NCBI GenBank assembly: GCA_020831885.1
Contig: JAFIFU010000015.1
Coordinates: 1 to 62,224, forward strand
Source: Ectothiorhodospiraceae bacterium
Lineage (GTDB): Bacteria > Pseudomonadota > Gammaproteobacteria > Nitrococcales > Aquisalimonadaceae
Reading direction: 5' to 3'
Length of the DNA: 62,224 nucleotides
The translations under genes and the position numbers were made by a program. The notes below the pieces were generated by a model. The model was given only the letters and a program-made list of their open reading frames with translations, did not search any database and was not told the DNA's origin. Position 1 is the stretch's first letter. Each line of letters opens with the position of its first letter. Below are positions 7,944-15,949 of the stretch, one piece after another.

Positions 7944-8852
7944 ATGTCGTTGTTCCGTCCGCTGTTCCTGCTGTTCCTGATCGTCTCCCTGACGGCTTGT
8001 CAGTTGTACTTCATTGACCGGGATGACGATGATGATGACGACCGTTCCGGCGGGACGGCAACGCTCACCCTGCGCATCCAGGGCACGGAGGAGGCGGGCT
8101 TCCGGGAAATCGGCCTCAGGATCCACGGCGTGGAGCTGCAGGGGGAGGACCGTACCGAGAGCTTCGATATCCCGGAGCGGACGGTGCTGCTGTACGAGGG
8201 GGGCGGCGTGCTGCTGAGCGGGGTGGAAGTGCGGGCCCAGCAGTACAACCGCGTCCGCCTGCGTCTGCGTGGTGACGGGGTGAGCACCGGCCTGTCCTTT
8301 GTGGATGACGGCCTGACCGGGGGCGAGTTGCCGATCGATGTGGGATCCACCGGCCGCCAGGATTTCTCCACCGGTTTCACCCTGACCCGGAATCGGAGTC
8401 AGACGGTCACCCTGGTGGTGCACGCCGCCTCCGCGTTCCTGTTCGAGGAGCCGGATACCGGGCTGGATTTCTTCAGCATGCGACCGGCGGGCTACGCCGT
8501 CCGCCATGGCCGGGGCGGCTTCCTGGAAGGCACCATCCCCAATGTCTGCAGCAGCGGTCGGCCGGATGATGTGGCGGTGTACGTCTTCAATCCCGATGCG
8601 GACCCCAGGGACATCCGGGGGAATCTGGGTGCCGCCAATGAGCCTGTGGCCTCCTTCGCGGCCCGGAGCGATCTGAGTTTCCGGTCCCCGCGGCTGCCTG
8701 CCGGTGACTGGCTTGCCTCCTATACCTGCAACGCACTGGATGATGACCCGGACGACGTGGACCGGAACATCGCGGATGAGCTCCGCGACAATGCCTGCAG
8801 CGTCACCGTGGAACGGGAGGAGACGGTCAGTCTGGATTTCGCCGCCTGCTGA
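7944..8852 (+). CDS. second DUF4382-like lipoprotein
   Basis: This 302-residue protein has a short lipoprotein signal peptide with lipobox LTAC (C19) and a run of seven aspartates at 26-32. Its body is paralogous to the preceding protein, with shared landmarks GDGVST, an MRP motif near the end of the DUF4382-like domain, and LPAGDWLASYTC matching GPGDYTVAFTC in the neighbour. The start at 7944 places the signal peptide at the N-terminus, and an in-frame ATG at 7914 would add ten hydrophilic residues. The ribosome binding site is weak. The function is unknown. The tandem arrangement suggests duplication, and the poly-Asp stretch could bind cations (inference). Confidence 0.7.
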   Translation: MSLFRPLFLLFLIVSLTACQLYFIDRDDDDDDDRSGGTATLTLRIQGTEEAGFREIGLRIHGVELQGEDRTESFDIPERTVLLYEGGGVLLSGVEVRAQQYNRVRLRLRGDGVSTGLSFVDDGLTGGELPIDVGSTGRQDFSTGFTLTRNRSQTVTLVVHAASAFLFEEPDTGLDFFSMRPAGYAVRHGRGGFLEGTIPNVCSSGRPDDVAVYVFNPDADPRDIRGNLGAANEPVASFAARSDLSFRSPRLPAGDWLASYTCNALDDDPDDVDRNIADELRDNACSVTVEREETVSLDFAAC

Positions 8853-8859
8853 GCCGTTT

Positions 8860-8889
8860 TTGGGCTGACCCCGCCGGAAATGCTATAAG
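8860..8889 (+). promoter_or_regulatory. putative ttcA promoter
   Basis: TTGGGC (8860-8865) and TATAAG (8884-8889) are 18 bp apart and end 29 bp before the ttcA start codon. The -10 is good and the -35 is moderate. Confidence 0.35.
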
Positions 8890-8918
8890 GGCCCCGTGCA
8901 CCGGCCCGGTCTGTCGTG

Positions 8919-9776
8919 ATGAACCTGAAGAATCTGGAAAAGCGTCTTACCTACCTCACCGCCAATGCGATCAGGGACTACCGCATGATCGAGGAGGGCG
9001 ACCGCATCATGGTGTGTCTGTCCGGCGGCAAGGATTCCTATGCCATGCTGGATATCCTGCGCCTGCTGCAGACCCGGGCGCCGGTGCGCTTCGAACTGAT
9101 CGCGGTGAACCTGGATCAGAAGCAGCCGGGCTGGCCGGAGCATGTGCTGCCGGAGTATCTGGATGCCGTCGGCGTGCCGTACCGGATCCTGGAACAGGAC
9201 ACCTACAGCGTGGTGAAACGGGTGCTGCCGGAGGGCAAGACCCTGTGCTCGCTCTGTTCCCGACTGCGCCGGGGCGCGCTGTACACTGCGGCCGAGGAGA
9301 TGCGGTGCACCAAGATCGCTCTGGGTCATCACCGCGACGACTTGATCGAGACCCTGTTCCTGAACATGTTCTACGGCGGCAAGCTGGCCACCATGCCGCC
9401 CAAACTGAAGAGCAATGACGGCCGCCACGTGGTGATCCGGCCGTTGGCCTATGTGCCGGAGCGTTACCTGGAGCGGTACGCGGAGCTGCGGGAATTCCCG
9501 ATCATTCCCTGCAACCTGTGCGGATCGCAGGAGAATCTCAAGCGCGCCCGGATCAAGCAGATGATCCGCCAGTGGGAGCAGGATGATCCCAAGCGGCTCA
9601 ACATCATCCTGCGCAGCATCCAGAACGTGCGGCCGTCCCATCTGGGCGATACGGATCTGTACGATTTCGAGAGTCTGACCGGCAGTGTGGCGGACATGCC
9701 GGACCCGATCACCGGGGAGCAGGATGCCTTCGCCGAGCTGTGGGGCCAGGGGGAGCCCCGGGCCTACCCGGTCTGA
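8919..9776 (+). CDS. ttcA: tRNA 2-thiocytidine biosynthesis protein TtcA
   Basis: This 285-residue cytosolic enzyme thiolates cytidine 32 of certain tRNAs using ATP and an iron-sulfur cluster. The PP-loop SGGKDS is at 35-40. C110 and C113 (CSLC) and C198/C201 (CNLC) match the family's cluster-binding cysteines. The [16 protein letters not shown] helix is typical. The frame could start at a GTG at 8916, but the ATG at 8919 is the natural choice. The length agrees with the short bacterial TtcA group. A 14-bp tandem duplication covers its stop codon. The neighbours are not functionally linked. Confidence 0.93.
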   Translation: MNLKNLEKRLTYLTANAIRDYRMIEEGDRIMVCLSGGKDSYAMLDILRLLQTRAPVRFELIAVNLDQKQPGWPEHVLPEYLDAVGVPYRILEQDTYSVVKRVLPEGKTLCSLCSRLRRGALYTAAEEMRCTKIALGHHRDDLIETLFLNMFYGGKLATMPPKLKSNDGRHVVIRPLAYVPERYLERYAELREFPIIPCNLCGSQENLKRARIKQMIRQWEQDDPKRLNIILRSIQNVRPSHLGDTDLYDFESLTGSVADMPDPITGEQDAFAELWGQGEPRAYPV

Positions 9777-9793
9777 AGGACCCGGTCTGAAGG
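9766..9793. repeat. 14-bp tandem duplication at the ttcA stop
   Basis: ACCCGGTCTGAAGG occurs twice in direct succession (9766-9779, 9780-9793). The first copy contains the ttcA TGA stop and the second repeats the same bases in the 3' untranslated region. Confidence 0.9.
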
Positions 9794-9820
9794 GTAGAAC
9801 CGTGGGTGGGTGAGCCCGGG

Positions 9821-12800
9821 CTACCGGAAATCCCGTGATCGCACGGGGAGTTCCCCCAGCAGCTCGCTGTGGTCCACCAGCCGCCCGGCCACCAGGTGGC
9901 AGACCGGGCCGCGTCGTTCCCAGCGGCCCACAACCCCCAGCAGACGGGCGCCCAGCAGCACCTTCCGCTGGGCCTCGCCCGTATCCCGCCAGACCACCAC
10001 GTTCACATGGCCGGTTTCATCCTCCACGGTGACGAAGGTCACGCCCGCGGCGGAGCCCGGCCGCTGCCGGTTGATCACCAGCCCGGCCATGCGGGCGATG
10101 CTGCCGTCGGCCTGCTGGTCCAGAAGCTCACGGGCGGGGCGGTAGCGCCAGCGGCGCAGTCTGCCGCGCAGCAGTTCCAGCGGATGGGCCTCCAGGCTCA
10201 ACCCCAGGCTGGCATAGTCCTGCACCAGGTTCTCTCCGGTGCCGGGCCGGGCCAGTGGCGGGGGCGGGTGATCGGCGGACAGCGCCAGCAGCGGTGTGCC
10301 CTGGTCCACGCCCAGCACCTGCCACCAGGCCCGCCGGCGATGGCCGGCCAGGGGTTTCAATGCGCCGGCCTGACTGAGCGCGGTGAGGGCGCGCTGGTCC
10401 AGCCGCGCCTGGCGGGCCAGGTGGTGCACGTCCTCGAAGGGGGCGTTGGCGCGGGCGGCGGTGATGCGCTCCCCGGCCCGCCGGGGCAGCCCCTTGATCA
10501 TGCGCAGGCCCAGCCGCAGGGCGGGGCGGCGTTCGCCGTCGGGTTCCAGGATGCAATCCCAGTGGCTGCGGGTCACATCCACCGGGAGCACGCGCACGCC
10601 GTGCTCCCGGGCGTCGCGCACCAGTTGTGCCGGGCCGTAAAAGCCCATGGGCAGACTGTTCAGAAGGGCGCAGCAGAAGACTTCCGGGTGGTGGTGCTTG
10701 ATCCAGGCCGAGGCGTAGACCAGCAGGGCGAAACTGGCGGCATGGGATTCCGGGAAGCCGTATTCGCCGAAGCCCCGGATCTGGCGGAAGATGCGTTCGG
10801 CGTATTCCGCGCTGTAGCCGCGCCGGCGCATGCCGTCGTGCAGCCGTTGCTCGAAGTGCTCCAATCCGCCCCGGCGACGCCAGGCGGCCATGGAACGGCG
10901 CAGTTGGTCGGCCTCGTCCGGGCTGAAACCGGCGGCCACCTGGGCCAGTTTCATCACCTGTTCCTGGAAAATGGGCACGCCCAGGGTGCGTTCCAGCACG
11001 GGTTTCAGATCCTCGCTGGGGTAGTCGGTGGCCTCCAGCCCATCCCGGCGGCGCAGATAGGGGTGGACCATATCGCCCTGGATGGGTCCGGGGCGAACGA
11101 TGGCCACCTGGATGACCAGGTCGTAGAAATTCCTGGGCTTCAGTCGGGGCAGCATGGCCATCTGGGCGCGGGATTCCACCTGGAACACCCCCACCGAGTC
11201 GCCCCGCTGCAGCATGGCATAGACGGCCGGATCTTTCGGCGGGATGTCGGCCAGTTCCAGCCGCCGGTTGTGGTGCCGGGCCAGCAGGTCCAGCGCCCGA
11301 CGGATGGCGCTGAGCATGCCCAGGGCCAGTACATCCACCTTGAGCAGACCCAGGGCTTCCAGGTCGTCCTTGTCCCACTGGATCACCGAGCGCCCGTCCA
11401 TGGCGGCGTTTTCGGTGGGCACCAGCTCGCTCAGCGGCCCGCGGGAGATGACGAAGCCGCCCACATGCTGGGACAGGTGGCGGGGGAAGCCGATCAAGAT
11501 CCGGCACAGTACCAGCAGGCGGTGGATCACCGGATTGTCCGGGTCGAAGCCGGCGTCCCGTATCCGTTCCCCGGCCAACCGCCGGCCGTCCCACCACTGC
11601 AGATTGCCGGCCAGTTGGTCGAGCTGATGGGGCGCCAGCCCCAGTGCCCTGCCCAGATCCCGGAGGGCGCTTCGGGGCCGGTAGCTGATTACCGTGGCGG
11701 CCAGCGCCGCCCGGTGGCGGCCGTACTTGCGGTAGATGTACTGGATGACCTCTTCCCGCCGGTGGTGCTCGAAATCCACGTCGATGTCCGGTGGTTCGTC
11801 CCGGGCCCGGGAGATGAAGCGCTCGAACAGCAACTGGCTGGTGGCCGGGTCCACGGCGGTGATCCCCAGGGCGTAGCACACAGCGGAATTGGCCGCGGAG
11901 CCCCGGCCCTGGCAGAGAATGCCACGGCTGCGGGCGTAGCGGACCACGTCGTGCACGGTGAGAAAGTAGGGTTCGTAACGCAGTTCGGCGATCAGGGCCA
12001 GTTCCCGCTCCAACTGTTCCCGGACAGGCTCCGGGATACCATCCGGCCAGCGCCGGGCGGCGCCCTGGAACGTGAGTGCGCGCAGATGGCCGGCCGGGGT
12101 TCTGCCGGCGGGCACCAGTTCGTCCGGGTACTCGTAGCGCAGTTCATCCAGGCTGAACCGGCAGCGCCCGGCGATGACCAGCGTCTGCTCCAGCAGGGCC
12201 GGCGGGTATAGCCGTTGCAGTACGGGTAGCGGTCGCAGGTGGCGTTCGCCGTTGGGCAGGGCCTGAAGTCCGAGCTCGGCCACCGGCTTGCGCAGACGGA
12301 TGGCGGTGAGTGCATCCTGCAGCGCGCGGCGACCCCGCACGTGCATGTGCACATCGCCGGTGGCCACCAGTGGCAGGCCGGTGGCGGCACCCAGGGCCTG
12401 CAGATGGGCCAGGCGGGCATCGTCGTCCGACCCGTGGAACAGTTCCACCGCAAGCCAGCCGCGGCCACGGAATTGCTCGGCAAACCACACGGCGGATTCC
12501 TGGTCGGTGCCCGGGTCGGGCAGCAGCAGGGCCAGGCAGTCCGGCACCTGTCCCGTCAGGTCTTCCCGCCGTAACCGGTACTGCCCCTTGGGGGCATTGA
12601 GGCGCCCCAGGGTGATCAGGGCGCTGAGTTGGGCGTAGGCCCGGCGGTGGGGCGCCAGCAGCACCAGGCCGGGGTCGTCCTGCAGGCGGAGTTCGGTGCC
12701 GATGATGAGCTTGAGCCCGGCGGTCTTCGCGGCCTGGTGGGCCCGGACCACACCGGCCAGGGAGCATTCGTCGGTGATGGCCAGCGCCTGGTAGCCCAGC

Positions 12801-12889
12801 GTGACGGCGCGTTCCACCAGCTCCTCCGGGTGTGAGGCGCCCCGCAGGAAGGTGAAGTTGCTGATGCAGTGCAGTTCGGCGTAGGGCAT
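9821..12889 (-). CDS. dnaE2: error-prone DNA polymerase DnaE2 (ImuC)
   Basis: This 1022-residue C-family polymerase carries out translesion synthesis with ImuA and ImuB during SOS mutagenesis. The N-terminal PHP domain begins at YAELHCISNFTFLRGASHPEEL and includes ITDECSLAGVVRAH. The polymerase core contains GRGSAANSAVCYALG and the catalytic aspartates in PDIDVDFEHHRREEV. The C-terminal part includes the OB-fold region ending near residue 1000. It is shorter than replicative DnaE (about 1160), as expected for DnaE2. A near-consensus LexA box lies 11 bp before the start codon. It is not next to imuA-imuB, which are about 12 kb away. No clear Shine-Dalgarno is visible. Confidence 0.93.
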   Translation of the reverse strand: MPYAELHCISNFTFLRGASHPEELVERAVTLGYQALAITDECSLAGVVRAHQAAKTAGLKLIIGTELRLQDDPGLVLLAPHRRAYAQLSALITLGRLNAPKGQYRLRREDLTGQVPDCLALLLPDPGTDQESAVWFAEQFRGRGWLAVELFHGSDDDARLAHLQALGAATGLPLVATGDVHMHVRGRRALQDALTAIRLRKPVAELGLQALPNGERHLRPLPVLQRLYPPALLEQTLVIAGRCRFSLDELRYEYPDELVPAGRTPAGHLRALTFQGAARRWPDGIPEPVREQLERELALIAELRYEPYFLTVHDVVRYARSRGILCQGRGSAANSAVCYALGITAVDPATSQLLFERFISRARDEPPDIDVDFEHHRREEVIQYIYRKYGRHRAALAATVISYRPRSALRDLGRALGLAPHQLDQLAGNLQWWDGRRLAGERIRDAGFDPDNPVIHRLLVLCRILIGFPRHLSQHVGGFVISRGPLSELVPTENAAMDGRSVIQWDKDDLEALGLLKVDVLALGMLSAIRRALDLLARHHNRRLELADIPPKDPAVYAMLQRGDSVGVFQVESRAQMAMLPRLKPRNFYDLVIQVAIVRPGPIQGDMVHPYLRRRDGLEATDYPSEDLKPVLERTLGVPIFQEQVMKLAQVAAGFSPDEADQLRRSMAAWRRRGGLEHFEQRLHDGMRRRGYSAEYAERIFRQIRGFGEYGFPESHAASFALLVYASAWIKHHHPEVFCCALLNSLPMGFYGPAQLVRDAREHGVRVLPVDVTRSHWDCILEPDGERRPALRLGLRMIKGLPRRAGERITAARANAPFEDVHHLARQARLDQRALTALSQAGALKPLAGHRRRAWWQVLGVDQGTPLLALSADHPPPPLARPGTGENLVQDYASLGLSLEAHPLELLRGRLRRWRYRPARELLDQQADGSIARMAGLVINRQRPGSAAGVTFVTVEDETGHVNVVVWRDTGEAQRKVLLGARLLGVVGRWERRGPVCHLVAGRLVDHSELLGELPVRSRDFR

Positions 12890-12899
12890 ACGCCAAGTT

Positions 12900-12919
12900 T
12901 ACTGGTTATATGTACAGTA
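12900..12919. promoter_or_regulatory. LexA box upstream of dnaE2
   Basis: TACTGGTTATATGTACAGTA matches the gammaproteobacterial SOS box (TACTG-TATATATATA-CAGTA) at 17 of 20 positions, with the essential CTG and CAG triplets intact. It lies between a minus-strand TAGAAT (plus 12919-12924) and the dnaE2 start at 12889, so LexA would cover the transcription start. Confidence 0.85.
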
Positions 12920-13115
12920 TTCTATGAGTCGGGATGGAAATGCCTTTGCCATGCGGACCTGAGTCTGGCTGCGTTCAACTGCTGGCGGGACGGGGGTGGT
13001 GGCTTCGAATCGATCGGGGACCTGGTGGTCTCGTTGCGGACACGCATGAATACATCCCTGTAGCGGCCGACTCGAAGCCCCCACGCCTTTCCCGTTGGAC
13101 GGACGGAGCGCTTAC

Positions 13116-13970
13116 CTAGCTGGCGGGAATGCGGTGGACAAGCCAGTCCAGGACCAGGGGCCAGATTTCCTGCTGGGCCGGTTTGCTGACCACGATGCCC
13201 GGGTGGTCATAGTCCTGGAGAAATCCGGTTTTCCTGCCCGCCCGGATGAAGCGCTTGTCCTTGCTGGCGAAATGCGCCACCAGGCGTTCGCAGCCTGCCG
13301 TGGGATCCACCTTGTCCCCCAGTCCGGAGATGGCCAGTACCGGCACCGTGATCCGGTGCAGGGATTCGCGGATGTCCGGCTTGCGCCGGCCCTCGGTGAC
13401 CTGCCGGATGGCGTCATCCATGGCCTCCGGCGGTTCGTCCACCGGCCCCAGCCCCAGGCGGCGGGCGGGGAAGCGGCCCAGCCGGTGGGAGACCAGGGAG
13501 GTGAGCCAGGACACCGGCGGATGGAGACCGCGTTTCCCGACCTCGAACTGGGCGGCGAACAGCACCAGGCCCAGAATCCGCGACTGATCCGGATTGCCTG
13601 CCGCTGCACGGGCAGCCAGCACGCCACCGAAGGAGTGGCCCATCCAGAAAGCCGGCTGCTTCCAGGTGCGCTCCACCAGTGCCTGGACCAGCGGAAGATC
13701 CTGCGTCAGATGATCCTCCAGCCCCGGGCGCCCTCCGCAGCCGGTGCGACGGCGCTCCACCACCAGCCCCGGAAAACCGTGGTGTGCGAGATAGGCGGCC
13801 AGGCCGACGCTCCGGGAGGACAGCCAGAAGTTGCGGCCGGTGAACATGCCGGGCAGATACACCACGGGCGGTTTGTCCGCGTGTTCGCCTCGGACGTGAG
13901 TGACGCGGAAGCGGGCGCCATCGGGAGCGCTCGGGGATTCCTCGCGCGTCTGAAGCACCGTTTCGTCCAT
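13116..13970 (-). CDS. alpha/beta-fold hydrolase
   Basis: This 284-residue protein has the alpha/beta-hydrolase fold. The oxyanion region is in VVYLPGMFTGRNFWL, the nucleophile elbow is GHSFGG with the serine near residue 111, an acidic residue follows in ISGLGDKVDPTAG, and the likely catalytic histidine is in DYDHPGIVVS. No signal peptide is visible, so it is probably cytosolic. It could be an esterase, a lipase or a related acyl hydrolase. It lies upstream of dnaE2 on the same strand, but the 226-bp gap and LexA box argue against a common operon. It is divergent from the conserved hypothetical at 14074. Confidence 0.75.
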   Translation of the reverse strand: MDETVLQTREESPSAPDGARFRVTHVRGEHADKPPVVYLPGMFTGRNFWLSSRSVGLAAYLAHHGFPGLVVERRRTGCGGRPGLEDHLTQDLPLVQALVERTWKQPAFWMGHSFGGVLAARAAAGNPDQSRILGLVLFAAQFEVGKRGLHPPVSWLTSLVSHRLGRFPARRLGLGPVDEPPEAMDDAIRQVTEGRRKPDIRESLHRITVPVLAISGLGDKVDPTAGCERLVAHFASKDKRFIRAGRKTGFLQDYDHPGIVVSKPAQQEIWPLVLDWLVHRIPAS

Positions 13971-14073
13971 GTTGCTTCCTTCGGAATATCCGGTTGCCGG
14001 TGTGTGCAGGCGGAGAGTATACCGGCTTCTATCCGGTATGCTGTGATCAGAGCCACCGCACCAGGAGACTCAG

Positions 14074-14646
14074 ATGGACGACAGTGTCATTCGCGCCATG
14101 CAGCGCTGGCCCAATGTGCCGGCGGTCTACGGCTGGTTGCGCCTGAACAGCCGCGGGGACTGGTTGCTGGACGGCGAGCGTATCACCCATGCCCAGTTCC
14201 GCGGTTTCATCGGTCGGAACTATCTGGTGGACGACCGGGGGTGCTGGTACTTCCAGAATGGGCCGCAGCGGGTGTTCATCGCCCTGGACGCCACGCCATG
14301 GGTGATCCGCCATCGGGCCGATGGCACGCTGGAAACCCACACGGGCGAGGAAGTGGCGGAGGTGCGGGCCGCCTATCTGGACGAGGAAGGACGGGTTGTG
14401 CTGGATACCGAGCACGGCCCCGGTCTGCTGCATGACGGTGACCTGGACTGGGCCGTGGATCAACTCCGCACCCGGGACGGCAGGCCGGCGGGTGTGGAGG
14501 AACTGGAACAGGCGATGATCCGGCTCTCCGGGGAGGACACCGGCCTGTACTGGCAGGGGGATCCGGCCACGCCGGTGCGGCGGCTGGACTGGGATGCCAT
14601 GCCGAAGGCGCTGGGTTTCGAGCGGGAGCCGGCCGAGCCGTCTTGA
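14074..14646 (+). CDS. conserved hypothetical protein
   Basis: This 190-residue soluble protein has no signal peptide or membrane segment. Its N-terminus reads like a compact domain with MQRWPNVPAVYGWLRLN, then GDWLLDGERI and IGRNYLVDDRGCWYFQNGPQ. Several tryptophan/tyrosine-rich beta strands follow, such as VFIALDATPWVIR. I believe it belongs to a conserved proteobacterial family of unknown function, but I cannot name the family with confidence. Composition and codon use match the surroundings, and the ATG follows CAGGAGACTCAG, a clear ribosome binding site. It is divergent from the alpha/beta hydrolase. Confidence 0.75.
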   Translation: MDDSVIRAMQRWPNVPAVYGWLRLNSRGDWLLDGERITHAQFRGFIGRNYLVDDRGCWYFQNGPQRVFIALDATPWVIRHRADGTLETHTGEEVAEVRAAYLDEEGRVVLDTEHGPGLLHDGDLDWAVDQLRTRDGRPAGVEELEQAMIRLSGEDTGLYWQGDPATPVRRLDWDAMPKALGFEREPAEPS

Positions 14647-14689
14647 GCGCCCCGCCGGGGGGATGAGACCGCTGGCGCCGGTCCCGGGA

Positions 14690-15850
14690 TCAGGTGATCA
14701 GGATGCCCCGGTCCAGTTGCGCCACACGGGTAGTGCCGGTGAGCGCCATGGCCACCCGTATTTCCGCCTTGAACGCCTTTAGCATGGCGGTGACCGCGGC
14801 CTGGCCGCCGGCGGCCATGGCCCAGGCCCAGGGGCGCCCGAGGAGGACGCCATCCGCGCCCTGGGCCACTGCCTTGACCACATCCAGGCCGCTGCGCACG
14901 CCACCATCCATCAGGACCTGGACCTGCCCCTGCAGTGCATCGGCGATGGCCGGAAGGGCGCTGATGGCGGACGGCACGCCGTCCAGTTGGCGGCCACCGT
15001 GGTTGGAGACCACCACCGCATCCGCGCCGGCGGCCACCGCGGCCTGAGCGTCTTCCCGGGTCAGGACGCCCTTGATGACGAGCTTGCCGTCCCAGATGTC
15101 CCGCAGCCACTCGATATCCTGCCAGGTGACGGAGGCGTCGAACTGTTGCGCGACCCAGCCGCGGAAATCCGCCGGATTGGTGGCGCGGGGCACATAGGCG
15201 GTGAGGTTGCCGAAGGTGTGGGGCTTGCCTTTTATCCCCACATCCCAGGCCCAGCGGGGGTGGGCCAGATACGAGAGTGGCCCGGCCCGCAGTCGCCCCC
15301 ACCGGCCGCCCCCACCGGTCATGCCATTGCGTACGTCCCGGTAGCGGGCGCCCACCACCGCCAGGTCCACGGTGAATACCAGGGTGCGCACTCCCAGCCC
15401 GGAGGCACGTTCCAGCATTTCCCGGACAACGCCACGGTCCCGGAGCATGTAGAGCTGGAACCAGAACGGCGTGCTGGAGACCGCTGCCACCTCCTCCATG
15501 GAGCAGATGGAAACCGTGGACAGCGTGAACGGCAGGCCGATGGCGTCGGCGGCCCGTTTTGCCTGGAGTTCCCCCCGTTGCGCCAGCATGCCACCCATGC
15601 CGATCGGGGCCAGCGCCGCCGGCATGGCCGCCGGATCGCCCAGCAGGGTGGTTTCCGTGCGGACGTCGGAGACGTCCCGCATCACCGTCTGCCGGAGCTG
15701 CAACCGGCGGAAATCCTGCTCATTGGCGTCGAGGGTGAATTCATCGTAGGCACCCCCGTCCACGTAATCGAAGAATGGACGGGGCAGGCGTTTCTCCGCC
15801 CGTTTTCGAAAGTCATTGGCAGTGGCGGGTACCAGGTCAAGGCTTGGCAT
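14690..15850 (-). CDS. lldD: FMN-dependent L-lactate/2-hydroxyacid dehydrogenase
   Basis: This 386-residue protein is an FMN-dependent alpha-hydroxy acid dehydrogenase that oxidises L-lactate or a related 2-hydroxy acid and passes electrons to the respiratory chain at the membrane. The N-terminal DFRKRAEKRLPRPFFDYVDGGAYDE and the FMN region APIGMGGM are typical. The active-site signature SNHGGRQLDG carries the catalytic histidine, and phosphate binding follows in MDGGVRSGLDVVKA and LLGRPWAWA. The length fits the LldD group. The substrate could also be glycolate or mandelate-like. ilvD is upstream on the same strand with a 99-bp gap. Confidence 0.87.
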   Translation of the reverse strand: MPSLDLVPATANDFRKRAEKRLPRPFFDYVDGGAYDEFTLDANEQDFRRLQLRQTVMRDVSDVRTETTLLGDPAAMPAALAPIGMGGMLAQRGELQAKRAADAIGLPFTLSTVSICSMEEVAAVSSTPFWFQLYMLRDRGVVREMLERASGLGVRTLVFTVDLAVVGARYRDVRNGMTGGGGRWGRLRAGPLSYLAHPRWAWDVGIKGKPHTFGNLTAYVPRATNPADFRGWVAQQFDASVTWQDIEWLRDIWDGKLVIKGVLTREDAQAAVAAGADAVVVSNHGGRQLDGVPSAISALPAIADALQGQVQVLMDGGVRSGLDVVKAVAQGADGVLLGRPWAWAMAAGGQAAVTAMLKAFKAEIRVAMALTGTTRVAQLDRGILIT

Positions 15851-15949
15851 GGAGCGGTCTCGCGCGTTGTTGTTCTGCTGTTTCCGGACCCGGTCCGGTG
15901 CGACAGGCCGGCCATTCAGGCGGTGATCCCGGAATGCCGGTGAATGTAC

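Noticed and set aside
9869-12211. 780-codon plus-strand open frame opposite dnaE2
   Set aside because: It lies fully antisense to a convincing DnaE2 with a LexA box. Long antisense frames are common in GC-rich coding DNA, and its residue composition (Gln/His/Gly/Pro-rich) is typical of such shadows.
12869-13119. several 60-codon frames in the dnaE2-hydrolase gap
   Set aside because: They are short, overlap each other in different frames, have no ribosome binding sites and cover the LexA box.
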